A stretch of DNA of 64,000 nt from Arthrobacter hankyongi (GCF_022012395.1 NZ_JAKLTQ010000006.1:1-64000), one strand, 5' to 3'. Shown: positions 35,395 to 44,930, counted from the stretch's first letter. Made by a program: numbers and translations. Notes: generated from the letters alone by a model not told the origin.

Positions 35395-38300
35395 TCACGC
35401 AGCTGCGGGCGAGCCAAAGATCTGATCCACAACCCGCCGGCTCGCCGTCCCATCATCTAGATAGGTGTAGCCCGCCACAAATTCCATATATTGCGGCGGC
35501 AGGCTGAATCCTGTCTCGGCTGCGTTCATCAGCGTTGCCGCCACTTCCTCCGTGGAGGATACCTGGGGGCCGGGCGCTGTGGCCGAAAAATCAACGACTG
35601 GTTTCCGATACCTAAAATATGAATCGATATCCGGAACCATAAAGATCATGGGTTTTCTTAAGGCAGCATAATCGAACCGGATGGACGAGTAGTCGAATAT
35701 ACCGATGTCGGAAGCAATCATCAGCTCGTTGATCGACGCATGGGTGCTGACGTTCCGAATGCGATCGGTATTGGTCAGTTTCACTCCTTGCCGGGCATGG
35801 TAGGCATGCCCCCGCACAAGAACCGTCCACTGCGGCCCAAGTTCTTCGCTGAGTCGGCGTACGTCGAGAAAGCTGACCATCCGGGACCGGTAATCGTTGA
35901 TAGCGTCAGCGTCCCGAAAGGTTGGAGCATACAGGGCGACATTCTGGTCTGCAGCGATGCCTAGACCGCGTCTGATGCTGATCCGGCGCGCAGCCGAGGC
36001 ATCATTGACGAGTTCGTCGTTCCGCGGATAGCCATATTCCAGCACCTTGCCTTGGTAGCCAAAATGTTCGCGAAGCAGCGGTGTAGCGTAGGCCGCCGGT
36101 GAAACCAAGTAGTCCCAATCCTTGGCGCGAGCCAGCAACGAATCGACGCGATGACCGTCAAGGTGAAGACTCTCCCAATGCGGAAGTCCCATTGATTTGA
36201 ATGGATAGCCGTGGAAGGTTTGAATGATCACCTGCCCGTCCCTTTTCACCATATATTCTGGTTGGTGCATGTTGTCCACGTAGTATTTCGTCGTCGCCAG
36301 CGACCGGTACCAATCCTCGCTGTCGCGGATGACAGGAATCGCCCCCTCCGGTATAGCAACAGAACGATCCTTGACAGCCCACAGCAGTTCAAGCTTTGAT
36401 CCGCGTTCCCTAAGTTCTTTGTGGATCGCCAACTGATTACAAGACGCGGACTCCCCAAAGTAACTCCGAAAAAGGACCGATTGCCTCAGGTTCTCGCTGA
36501 CCTCCACATATTTTGCCTTTAGCTTGCGCTGGCTTGCCGCCCCAATTTCCGAGTCCTTGTAGGACGGAGACACTCGGACGATAAGACTTCGTCTTCGCAG
36601 ACCGACGGTCGCTCTGTGCGACGGCGATACGGCAGATATGGGCAGTGGCGTGGCTAGATGAGGATCAGCCCTAAACGTAATGCGCCTGCCATCCTCCGAC
36701 CATGCTGCGACCTGATAGATGCCGCTGGCCAACGCCTCGCCGGGCGCGCGGTAAAGCTCTACCTCAACCACTTGGCTACCCGGCGAAAAGGTGCCCAACA
36801 TAATCGCCTCAGGTCCGCCGACTAGTCCAAATGATGCCGTTCCTGCAGTAAACGCATCGATACTTAGGCGCAGCCTGCCCAAATTATCGAATCCTACGTC
36901 TCGGACCTCGACGACATTGCGGTCCTCGTATAGTTCGAGGTTTCCATGAACTGACAGGGCGAGTTTGCGCTGCTGGATCTGCGGAGCATTCTCATGCGAA
37001 GCGCTCCAGGTAATAGGGCGGAGTTTCCCCTTTGTGTCGAATGCTCGAATACGAGCGGCGCCTCTAGGAAGGTGGCCAAGGTCGGATAGATCGAACACAG
37101 TTTCAACATCGTCGGTGTCCAGTTGCCTTGTCCGCACCGGCGCGAAGTACCGTCGCCCTCCCGTAATTGCAGCTACGGCCTGCAGCTCAATGCCTGGTTT
37201 GGTACGTAAAACTATAGAGCCAGCATTACCGTCTGCAGCGGGTGCAGCCGTGACAGTCGGCTCGCTGATGCGGATGGAGATGACGCGGCTGGCTGACATC
37301 GTTGGATTTACGCTACGGTTCTGGATCAGCTTCGCCCCAACGATGGCCAGTGACGACGAAGCCATCACCGGAACGGACTTGATTCTCCGTGCGATCCCGG
37401 AAGTCATGAGCTGCAGCTCAAGGTTCCAGCTCTCCGGTTTACCGAAAGCTTTGGAGGCAAGTATGTCGCGAAAATCAATATCGACTTCAAAGCCACCCTC
37501 CGAGTAATCATTTACCGGATGGTTGCCGACATGTTCGTCCAGTGAAACGGTCCGTCTTTTCGTCGGTATCATCAGCTCTTTGCCGTCAGGAGAAACCAAC
37601 ACCAACTCGACTGCATAGTCCGCATATTTCGTATCGACATGGTCGATGTAGGCGTACCCTTCCACATGAAGCTTGTCATCCAGCCACAGGCCTCTGGTAA
37701 AACGGCATATCGAGGGAAATTGATGTTCCTGGAGACGACGCATAGATTCTTCCACTTTAAACCGGTCAAAGTCAATTGCTTCGGAGTCCAGAAAGACTTC
37801 CCCTGATTTAACGTAGGTGGAATAGTTCTTGAGATCCCACAGTCCTTGACGGAAGTAGTCAAGGGCGTCATCTCGGGAACCGTTCAGGACAATCTGATAG
37901 AGCAGTCGGTGCTGGGCATTCACCTGGTCCCACGCGTCCAGCGGGACCTCGCCTGCCAGTTCAGCAATACCCTCCGCCACCGCTTCCCAGAAGGCGGGGG
38001 AAGACTGCGATATCTGACGCAGCCACATCGGGAAATCGTTGGCCAGGATCTGCTGGGCCCGCACGATTGACACTTGGTTGCTCAACTCACTGAGCTCCGA
38101 CAGTGAATACTTGGCAGCGCTCAGGCGGGCTTGGAAATCGGCTACATCACCGACTTTCTGGGTAATCGAGGACTTATCCTCCCTAGCACGCCACTGATAG
38201 TAGGGTTCCGTCAGGACATCGAAGCTCGCAGATTTTGCGTAAAGCCGAGCAGAGAAGATTTGATCTTCATACAGAATTCCTGGCTGGAATTCCAGCGCGT

Positions 38301-38976
38301 GCTGGTCCCAAAACGACCTCCGTATCACCTTCGAACAGGCCATAGCGTTAACCATGATTCCGGGGAATTCACTGACCGTGGCCTTCAAGCGTTCGACTCC
38401 ATGCGCGGCCTGGATCCACCTCGCGGCTTTCCACTCACGGGTGGAATTGAAGCGAGAATAGGAAGAGACCAAGAAGTCAGACTGCGTCTCATTCAGAACG
38501 CTAACAGCGCGCTGAATGTAGCCGGCCCCGATTGTATCATCGGAATCAATAAAGGCTAAGTACTCCCCTGACGCAGCAAGCACGCCAGCATTACGGGCGC
38601 GGCTCAGCCCGCCGTTCGCTTGTTCTATCAGACGAAAACGGTGATCCTTTTCGACGTATGAACGAGCAATGTCGGGAGACGTGTCTGTAGATCCGTCATT
38701 GACCAGAATTACTTCAATGTTGGTATATGTCTGGCGAATGATGCTATCAAGGCACTGGCGCAGATACGATTCGACATTGTACACGGGAACGATCAGGCTG
38801 ACAAGCGGACGACGGATTTTGGCGTGCACCTCATGTGCGCCTTGACTTCTCAGCAGTATTCCGCGGACACATTTCTTGAAGCCCCGCTGCACGGGCTGGG
38901 GAAGAAAACGGGTGACCTTTTTATATACCGGCGCCAATCCGCTTGCCCTAATCGAACCTATCTGGCTTTCCAACAT
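35395..38976 (-). CDS. Bifunctional GT2 / CDP-glycerol (ribitol) glycerophosphotransferase
   Basis: A 1193-residue fusion. Residues 55-330 are a GT-A domain (SLIVPVYNVESYLRQCLDSI, VILVNDGSTDTS, SRARNAGVLAASGEYLAFID, then DSDD). The middle (about 430-780) holds beta-rich modules starting at LHVEGYAYI. The C-terminal 815-1190 is a Glyphos_transf domain with IIQTFHGYPFKSMG, YGYPRNDELV, LYAPTFRDADA, VLVRGHAYHA and IGIFDYSSIRFDYAAL. It probably adds both a sugar and a polyol-phosphate in one repeating unit. GGGGAG precedes the ATG. The gene is visibly lower in G+C than most of its neighbours, which suggests separate acquisition. It sits beside the CDP-ribitol synthase gene. Confidence 0.9.
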   Translation of the reverse strand: MLESQIGSIRASGLAPVYKKVTRFLPQPVQRGFKKCVRGILLRSQGAHEVHAKIRRPLVSLIVPVYNVESYLRQCLDSIIRQTYTNIEVILVNDGSTDTSPDIARSYVEKDHRFRLIEQANGGLSRARNAGVLAASGEYLAFIDSDDTIGAGYIQRAVSVLNETQSDFLVSSYSRFNSTREWKAARWIQAAHGVERLKATVSEFPGIMVNAMACSKVIRRSFWDQHALEFQPGILYEDQIFSARLYAKSASFDVLTEPYYQWRAREDKSSITQKVGDVADFQARLSAAKYSLSELSELSNQVSIVRAQQILANDFPMWLRQISQSSPAFWEAVAEGIAELAGEVPLDAWDQVNAQHRLLYQIVLNGSRDDALDYFRQGLWDLKNYSTYVKSGEVFLDSEAIDFDRFKVEESMRRLQEHQFPSICRFTRGLWLDDKLHVEGYAYIDHVDTKYADYAVELVLVSPDGKELMIPTKRRTVSLDEHVGNHPVNDYSEGGFEVDIDFRDILASKAFGKPESWNLELQLMTSGIARRIKSVPVMASSSLAIVGAKLIQNRSVNPTMSASRVISIRISEPTVTAAPAADGNAGSIVLRTKPGIELQAVAAITGGRRYFAPVRTRQLDTDDVETVFDLSDLGHLPRGAARIRAFDTKGKLRPITWSASHENAPQIQQRKLALSVHGNLELYEDRNVVEVRDVGFDNLGRLRLSIDAFTAGTASFGLVGGPEAIMLGTFSPGSQVVEVELYRAPGEALASGIYQVAAWSEDGRRITFRADPHLATPLPISAVSPSHRATVGLRRRSLIVRVSPSYKDSEIGAASQRKLKAKYVEVSENLRQSVLFRSYFGESASCNQLAIHKELRERGSKLELLWAVKDRSVAIPEGAIPVIRDSEDWYRSLATTKYYVDNMHQPEYMVKRDGQVIIQTFHGYPFKSMGLPHWESLHLDGHRVDSLLARAKDWDYLVSPAAYATPLLREHFGYQGKVLEYGYPRNDELVNDASAARRISIRRGLGIAADQNVALYAPTFRDADAINDYRSRMVSFLDVRRLSEELGPQWTVLVRGHAYHARQGVKLTNTDRIRNVSTHASINELMIASDIGIFDYSSIRFDYAALRKPMIFMVPDIDSYFRYRKPVVDFSATAPGPQVSSTEEVAATLMNAAETGFSLPPQYMEFVAGYTYLDDGTASRRVVDQIFGSPAAA

Positions 38977-39049
38977 GCTCTACTCTCCCCCAACACGACT
39001 ATCAACACAGGCTGCTGGTTGTTCGCCCCATTAGCCGCAATTCGCCCGT

Positions 39050-40489
39050 TCAGGCGTTGTCTTGCAGAGCCACCATGCTCTCTGCAGACAGGGGATCGAC
39101 CTTGCGCACGTCGATCACGTGTCCAGTCCTACCCGAAATGAGGACATCAAGGGACGCCTGTGCAACCGTCTCCGACTCGAGCAGGCCGGACGGGTCCTCT
39201 TGGCCGAATGCCTTCGTACGCATCGGAGTTCCGGTCCGTTCGGGATTGACGCAGTTAACACGCACCCCGTCCTCGGACCACTCATCTGCCAGCGCCTGGG
39301 TCAGGTTTACTGTGGCGGCCTTAGCGGAGCTGTAGAGGCTGTAGCTGGCGCGGCCACGGGTGTACGAGCTCGAGGTGAACAGCAGCAGGGACCCGCCGGT
39401 CTTCTTGAGCTCCGGGTAGAAGGTCTGTGCCACCAGTACCGGGCCGATGTAGTTGATTTCGGTCGACTCGTAAATGGTCTCGTCCGAGGTCTCGCTAAGG
39501 AGTCCGCGAGGCAGCACCCCTGCAGTGTTGACCACGTAATCAATGCGGCCGGTTTCGGCCAGCACCTCGTCGCGTGCTGCAACCACATCCTCGCGGCGAT
39601 TCACATGGGTCTTGGTGCTGGAACGGGAGAAGATCTTGACAGTTGCACCGTAGCGGGCGGCCATGGCCGCGATGTCCGCACCAATACCGTAGGATCCGCC
39701 GAAGACTACGACGGTCTTTCCCTCCAGCGCGGCCCGGTAGCCTTCCTCGCTCGACGGCGCCGGGACGTCGTTGCTGGTGAGCTGGAAGAGCTTGTCCGCA
39801 ATGTAGATGTCGATGGGCTCGGTGACCTTCATGTTGCGGTCATCGCCCTGAACGACTGCTACCGGCACCTCTGGCTTGTATTTGAGGACTACGGTGCAGT
39901 CGTCGGTTGCGGCAAATTCCGGGTCCTTCGCAGCCTCGGTGTAGGCCGACCGGATGACGCTGAGCTTGAAGGCCTGGGGAGTCTGGCCACGGCGCAGCAT
40001 GGCCCGCGGCGGGACGGAGCTGATCACCGGGTAGCCGTCAATCTCTTTGCCAGCCAGAGAGATGATGGTGTCTGCAGAAGGAATGGCAACGTCGACTGCA
40101 CCGTGAGTGTTCAGCGCCTTGACTACATCGGTCACGATGCGCGGAGAGAGCAGAGGCCGGACAGCGTCGTGGAGGATGACATTGCATTCCTCGTCGTCCA
40201 AGGCGGCCAAGGCCCGCTGCGTGGTGTCGTTGCGGTTGTCGGCGCCCTCGAGGATCTGCGACACCTTTTCGAAGTCGTTGCGCTTGACGATCTCGCGAAC
40301 CTTGTCCAGATAACCCGGAGTCATCATGATCACGACTTCGTCGATGGCAGGATGGCTGTTGAGAATGTCCAGAGTGTGCTCCATGATCGGCCGGCCGGCG
40401 ATCTTGATCAGCTGCTTGGGAATATTCAGTCCGACGCGCGACCCGACGCCTCCGGCAAGCACTACTGCAACGTTCCGTAGTTCAGACAA
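39050..40489 (-). CDS. bcs1: Bcs1-like bifunctional ribitol-5-P cytidylyltransferase / ribulose-5-P reductase
   Basis: A 479-residue fusion. Residues 1-235 are an IspD/TarI-type cytidylyltransferase (VVLAGGVGSRVGLNIPKQL with the CTP loop, ILHDAVRPLLSPR, RRGQTPQAFKL). Residues 245-479 are a short-chain dehydrogenase (VVFGGSYGIGADIAAMAARY NADPH loop, VVNTAGVLPRG, the Ser-Tyr-Lys set in TSSSYTRGRASYSLYSSAKA). This is the order found in Haemophilus Acs1/Bcs1, which makes CDP-ribitol from ribulose-5-phosphate, CTP and NADPH. TTG start at 40489 is preceded by GGGAG at seven bases. It supplies CDP-ribitol to the adjacent transferases. Cytoplasmic. Confidence 0.92.
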   Translation of the reverse strand: MSELRNVAVVLAGGVGSRVGLNIPKQLIKIAGRPIMEHTLDILNSHPAIDEVVIMMTPGYLDKVREIVKRNDFEKVSQILEGADNRNDTTQRALAALDDEECNVILHDAVRPLLSPRIVTDVVKALNTHGAVDVAIPSADTIISLAGKEIDGYPVISSVPPRAMLRRGQTPQAFKLSVIRSAYTEAAKDPEFAATDDCTVVLKYKPEVPVAVVQGDDRNMKVTEPIDIYIADKLFQLTSNDVPAPSSEEGYRAALEGKTVVVFGGSYGIGADIAAMAARYGATVKIFSRSSTKTHVNRREDVVAARDEVLAETGRIDYVVNTAGVLPRGLLSETSDETIYESTEINYIGPVLVAQTFYPELKKTGGSLLLFTSSSYTRGRASYSLYSSAKAATVNLTQALADEWSEDGVRVNCVNPERTGTPMRTKAFGQEDPSGLLESETVAQASLDVLISGRTGHVIDVRKVDPLSAESMVALQDNA

Positions 40490-40628
40490 AGACTTACTCC
40501 CTAATTAATCAATTCGTTGGCCGGTCGCCCGGAACAGTTTACCGGCTATACACAGACGTCCGTGCTAAGGGCGGGCCGAAGGCCCCTGGCCGGCGCCCAC
40601 CACATGCGTGCGAACAGGGGCCAGCATT

Positions 40629-42470
40629 TCATTGGGGTAGTGTCACGACGGCCTTGATCGCGTGGTGGTCGGATGGAATGGTCCCGGTGAACCTGCCCGT
40701 CGCAGGGTCGATGTTCGCCACGAGCTCCCACTTCTTTGCGGCAATGTCATTCGACACCATGACGTAGTCGATCTGCGTGCCGAAGGTGCTCGGCGGCGGG
40801 TTCTGGAAGCCATGGCTGCTGTTGAAGTTGGCCTTCGTCTGCGGGACGTCCAATCCGGCGGTGTTTGCGAAGCCTCCGGTTAGGAGGGTCGAGATCGGCT
40901 TGTGGCTTTCGTGCGAGTTCAGGTCCCCTAGGAGCACCACCGGGAGGCTCGCTGTATTCACCTGCTTCAGTGTGTCCAAGATCCCAGTCACTTGCGCCAC
41001 GCGGTTGCTTTCATTGGTGCCCCTGGTCGTAATCCCGGCGGCGTAAAGATGCGTGTCGACGGCGATGAACCGCGCCTTGCTGTCGAGCTTCTCAAAGACC
41101 TGCCAGGATGCGGTGTAGCCACTACCCCGGTCGTCGGGGTTCGGCAGGCTGATCTTGCCGCCATTCCCGACCGGCTTTACGGTGGCCGACTTGTAAAAAA
41201 TGTGGTTTCCGTCCAACTGGTACTCGTCCCTCCAGCAGCCGTCCTTGCCGCACTGACTGTAGGCGTAGAGACCGTCCGTTCCGGTCAGCGCCCGCCGGTA
41301 GCCCTTGGTAGCCAGGATTTTTCGCAAGTCCTCCCACTGAGGTGTCACGCCATCGCCCCCGGGGTAGTCATCGGACGCATAGGCCTCCTGAACGCCGACA
41401 ACATCGGCCCCGCTGCTGCCGATGGTCGCCGCGATGGCCGGTTTGCGATTGTTCCAGCTACGGCTGCTGACACCGCCGTCATATTTAGCGGACAGGACGT
41501 TGAACGACATAACGGTCAGCGGCACACCTGTGCCCGACGTCGTTCCGGAGACGGTGCTGCTGTATGCACTGCGGGCGATGTTCTGCTTCAGTCCGTTAAC
41601 GGCTCGGACCTGGAAATAGTACTTTTTGCCGGAGGCGAGGGTATTGAAAGTCAGCCGATTGCGGCCGTCAGAAGTCGTCAGGGTTTTCACGTTGCTGGTA
41701 AAAGCGGCATCCGTGGCGGCCCGTACCTCATACTGCCTGGCGTTCCACGTCGTGCTCCAAGTCAACGTGGCACCGTTCGGCGAGGTCCGTGCCACCTTCA
41801 CGCCCGAGGGCACCGCCGGCTTGAGATTGGCCTCGAACTTGGGCGAGTAGCGGACGTTTGTGGTGTTGGACTTGTTGAACGCGAGAATCCGATAGTAGTA
41901 GCTCTTGCCCGGTTTGGACGCCGAGAGGTTCTCATCCACGTACCAGTCCTTGGACGTCTGCACCTTCACCAAATTCTTCGTGAAGTCACTGGCGGTGGAG
42001 CGCCAGATCTCGAATCGCGTGGCGTACTCCGGCCGGGTCCAGCTCAGTCCGATGGATGAGCCGGACTTCGGAACAGCCTTGATCCTCGTGAACTCTCGCG
42101 GCCAGAAGCATTTGAGGGTCACCTTCTTGGTGTCCGAGTAACTGCTCGAGGTCGAGGACCCCTTGTTCGCCTTCACCTTGAAGTAGTACGTCGTGCAGTT
42201 CTTCAAGTTGATGGGCTTGCGGGTGGTTTTCGAGGTCTGGAAGTACTGGACGCCGGAGGTGAACGTCGAGTTGGTTGCCAGCTTGCCCGTGTAGCTGGTG
42301 GCGCCGGCTACCGCTCTCCAACTGAAGACAAAACTCTCATAGTTGACCTCAGTCACGCTCAAGCCGGTCGGTCTGGCCAGCGAGGCGGCACTGGCGGCGG
42401 GCGCCGTAAGGTGGAGCGTTCCCCCCGCCAGGAGGACCGCTGCCAGAAAAGCGAGAATTCGTCGTGCCAC
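40629..42470 (-). CDS. Secreted FN3-containing EEP phosphodiesterase/nuclease (paralog)
   Basis: A 613-residue paralog of the protein at 31955-33829 with the same order: signal peptide (1-28, ending ASA), FN3-like repeats (33-318; YESFVFSWRAVAGATSYT, YYFKVKANKGSS) and an EEP domain (320-613) with VMSFNVLSAKY, VVGVQEAYASD, FIAVDTHLYAAG, VLLGDLNSHE, QIDYVMVSND and IPSDHHAIKA. GTG start at 42470 has AAGGAAG five bases upstream. The two copies frame the CDP-ribitol/fused-transferase segment. Probably acts on a phosphodiester polymer or nucleic acid outside the cell. Confidence 0.88.
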   Translation of the reverse strand: MARRILAFLAAVLLAGGTLHLTAPAASAASLARPTGLSVTEVNYESFVFSWRAVAGATSYTGKLATNSTFTSGVQYFQTSKTTRKPINLKNCTTYYFKVKANKGSSTSSSYSDTKKVTLKCFWPREFTRIKAVPKSGSSIGLSWTRPEYATRFEIWRSTASDFTKNLVKVQTSKDWYVDENLSASKPGKSYYYRILAFNKSNTTNVRYSPKFEANLKPAVPSGVKVARTSPNGATLTWSTTWNARQYEVRAATDAAFTSNVKTLTTSDGRNRLTFNTLASGKKYYFQVRAVNGLKQNIARSAYSSTVSGTTSGTGVPLTVMSFNVLSAKYDGGVSSRSWNNRKPAIAATIGSSGADVVGVQEAYASDDYPGGDGVTPQWEDLRKILATKGYRRALTGTDGLYAYSQCGKDGCWRDEYQLDGNHIFYKSATVKPVGNGGKISLPNPDDRGSGYTASWQVFEKLDSKARFIAVDTHLYAAGITTRGTNESNRVAQVTGILDTLKQVNTASLPVVLLGDLNSHESHKPISTLLTGGFANTAGLDVPQTKANFNSSHGFQNPPPSTFGTQIDYVMVSNDIAAKKWELVANIDPATGRFTGTIPSDHHAIKAVVTLPQ

Positions 42471-42615
42471 AATTCTTCCTTGCCAAAACGGGAGGGGTCA
42501 TGGAGCACACCCCCGGGAGTGAAGGTACAGCCAGGACAGAAATAACCTTTAACCTTGGAGTGCGACGATAGTAGGCAACCCATCAAACGGGAACCCTCGG
42601 CCGCGCCGGGACCGC

Positions 42616-44382
42616 TTAGCTGACTGAAATGGCAGCCTTGGCAACCGGTGCGCGGTCGAGGATAGCCAGCGAAACTTCCACGAACGGCTGGGCCGCCTCC
42701 GGTCCAATCACGTCGCCCAGGCAGTACCGGCGGCGCTCTGCGCGCTTGGCGGACAGCGGATCGCTGCCCAGCAAATCATTGAGAGCCGGCGCCAGGGTGG
42801 AAAGGTCCTTCTCGATCACGTAGGCCACCTGGGCCGTCGGGAACTCCCTCAGGAACGCTTCGCCACCGGAGGTGATGGCTGCCATCGCGAACGGCTTGCC
42901 CGACGCCAGGTACTCGGAGGCAATGCTGGAGACATCCGTGACCAGGGCATCGGAGAGATTGAAGCAGCCCGCGACGTCGAGCTCCTTCTCGGCGGCAGGA
43001 CCGAAGACATGCTGGCGGCCTGTCGCGTCGGCGTCCTTGCGCAGCAGGTCATGGATCTTCAGCACCTGCTTCTTGTCGGCCGGAATCCCGTAGCTCAACG
43101 GGTGCGGCCGGAAGACCACCGTCGCGCCTCGTTCGAGCAGCGCCTTCACGATGTCCGGACCGATCGGCAGTGAGGAATAGCTGGTGCTGGGGCGGCCGCC
43201 CTGCCAGGTCGGTGCATAGAGGATCGTCGGCGCAGCCGGGACCGTCGCATTTTCGCGGAACTCGATCTTCTCCACCTGCGGCCGGCCAACCAGCTCGAAC
43301 TTAGCGCGTGGGATTTCGATACCGTGGGCCGCATAGCGTGCGACCCCCTGCTCGCCGCAGACAAAGAGCTTGTCGTAGGTGGCATGCCTCGGGTGGAAAT
43401 TGGCTTCCTTGTCCGAGTCTCCGTGGTTCAGCCAGATGTGGGTGAGCTTGCGGTAACGCTGGAATGCGGCGTTCCCCGGGCTGCCCTGGACGTAGTAGGC
43501 CGCCTTGAGGCTCGGGACGACCATGCGGTCGAGCGCGCCGGCCACGCCTTCCATCACGCTGACAACCGGCGCGCTGGTCAGACCCGCGATCACCGGCACC
43601 GTGGCAGGGTTCTTGGTGATCACGACGAAGGGCCGGTCCAGCCGTTCAAGATACGGGAGCCACATGCCCAGCTGGTACTCCGCGCCCTTGAGCGCAGCGT
43701 AGTAAACGGCAAATTCCGGCTTGTGCTTCTTGAGCAGCTCCGGAAGGCGGTCGTAATTCTGCTTGCTGATGGCCTGGGTCAGGACGGCGTAGCGAGCCAC
43801 GCGGTACACGGGCAGCAGCTGACCCACGGCGAGAATGAGCGGGATCCAGCCCGGCACCCGGAACGCAGCCAGCAACACGGACAGCCCGATAACGGCCAGA
43901 CTGTTGCGGGTGATCGTCCCGGCCGGGTACGGACGTGCCGGCAACGCCGGGGCGCCGGGCAGATGCGCAGTTTGCTGCCGCTTCCCTCCGAGGATTTTCT
44001 TGAGAACGGGCTCCTGGAGAACGACTACAGCTGTCAACCCCAGGGCCGCCCAGCTCCATCCAGCGTGCGCCGGAACCAACCGGGCATAAAAAGCACCGGC
44101 GGTCACTGCCAGCACCACCCGCACGGAAACATAGGTGGCCAGCAATCCCCCGTAGTCGAGGTGGCGCAGTGGACGCCGTTTTAGCCAACCGATGGCAAGG
44201 TACGCCGCCGCTGCGATCGCCGTGCCAATGACGGCCGTGAAGGTGTCCTCTGCCGACAACACCAGGATGCAGCCGACAACCGCAAGCGCACTGAGTGCCA
44301 AAATCTGCGCCAGGTTTCTGGACTCCTCCGGCAGAGTCCTCAGGGCACCGACGAAGCCCATTTCCCCCATTGAGCGAGCCAT
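42616..44382 (-). CDS. Membrane-anchored CDP-glycerol glycerophosphotransferase-like protein
   Basis: A 588-residue paralog of the proteins at 26858-31971. Several hydrophobic helices fill about 25-205, then the Glyphos_transf domain: IWLNHGDSDKEANFHPRHAT, FELVGRPQVEKIEF, LYAPTWQGGRP, VVFRPHPLSYG and DALVTDVSSIASEYLASGKP. The ATG is only two bases after the tagD stop, with its ribosome site (AAGGAA) inside the tagD end, so both are expressed together. This ties the protein to CDP-glycerol use. Confidence 0.87.
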   Translation of the reverse strand: MARSMGEMGFVGALRTLPEESRNLAQILALSALAVVGCILVLSAEDTFTAVIGTAIAAAAYLAIGWLKRRPLRHLDYGGLLATYVSVRVVLAVTAGAFYARLVPAHAGWSWAALGLTAVVVLQEPVLKKILGGKRQQTAHLPGAPALPARPYPAGTITRNSLAVIGLSVLLAAFRVPGWIPLILAVGQLLPVYRVARYAVLTQAISKQNYDRLPELLKKHKPEFAVYYAALKGAEYQLGMWLPYLERLDRPFVVITKNPATVPVIAGLTSAPVVSVMEGVAGALDRMVVPSLKAAYYVQGSPGNAAFQRYRKLTHIWLNHGDSDKEANFHPRHATYDKLFVCGEQGVARYAAHGIEIPRAKFELVGRPQVEKIEFRENATVPAAPTILYAPTWQGGRPSTSYSSLPIGPDIVKALLERGATVVFRPHPLSYGIPADKKQVLKIHDLLRKDADATGRQHVFGPAAEKELDVAGCFNLSDALVTDVSSIASEYLASGKPFAMAAITSGGEAFLREFPTAQVAYVIEKDLSTLAPALNDLLGSDPLSAKRAERRRYCLGDVIGPEAAQPFVEVSLAILDRAPVAKAAISVS

Positions 44383-44384
44383 GG

Positions 44385-44846
44385 TCAGCTGAGTTCCTTC
44401 ACGATCTGGCTGATGCTGTCCAGCGTGCGCTTCAACTCATCCACGTGGCGTTCGTCAAAGGCGCTGAGCACCCGCTTCATTTCCGTAGTCGAGATGCCGC
44501 TGGTCCTGGGCAGGTAGACGACCTCGACCTTGTCCTCGAGATCGTCGAACTTGCCCTTCCAGTCCTCGCCGATGCCGAAGACGTCGACGTTGTACTTTTC
44601 GATGTCTTCGCGCTTCTGTGCCCAGTTATCCTCGGGGATCGCCAGGTCGACGTAGCGGATGGCGCGCACAATCTCGATCCGCTGCTCGAACGGGACGACG
44701 GGTTTCTTACCTTTGATAGCGTTGAAGTCATCGGTGGATACGCCGACAATCAACTGATCTCCCAGTCCGCGCAAACGCTTGAGAATGTTCAGATGGCCGA
44801 TATGGAACAGGTCGAACGTTCCGTAGGTCAGCACTGTCTTGCCCAC
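44385..44846 (-). CDS. tagD: Glycerol-3-phosphate cytidylyltransferase
   Basis: A 153-residue protein of normal TagD length. It has the nucleotidyltransferase GTFDLFHIGHLNILKRL (HxGH) at residues 9-25, the WKGKFDD loop, and the C-terminal RTSGISTTEMK (RTxGISTT) motif. It makes CDP-glycerol from CTP and glycerol-3-phosphate, the donor for poly(glycerol phosphate) teichoic acid. Start GTG at 44846 has GAGGT six bases upstream. First gene of a two-gene unit with the membrane glycerophosphotransferase. Cytoplasmic. Confidence 0.95.
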   Translation of the reverse strand: MGKTVLTYGTFDLFHIGHLNILKRLRGLGDQLIVGVSTDDFNAIKGKKPVVPFEQRIEIVRAIRYVDLAIPEDNWAQKREDIEKYNVDVFGIGEDWKGKFDDLEDKVEVVYLPRTSGISTTEMKRVLSAFDERHVDELKRTLDSISQIVKELS

Positions 44847-44891
44847 TTGTTTACCTCAAATTCTTCCTGACGAAGGTCCCTGTCAATGTAA

Positions 44892-44924
44892 CCATGCCTT
44901 CCTCCGGATCCGGGGATGGCATGG
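44892..44924 (-). terminator. Hairpin between acyltransferase and tagD
   Basis: CCATGCC (44892-44898) pairs with GGCATGG (44918-44924), with an inner CCGGATCCGG palindrome. It lies just after the stop of the minus-strand acyltransferase gene and so probably separates it from tagD. No T-run. Confidence 0.4.
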
Positions 44925-44930
44925 GCAGCC

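Noticed and set aside
39062-40480. 472-codon plus-strand frame opposite the Bcs1-like gene
   Set aside because: It mirrors the minus-strand gene, whose two enzyme domains are complete.
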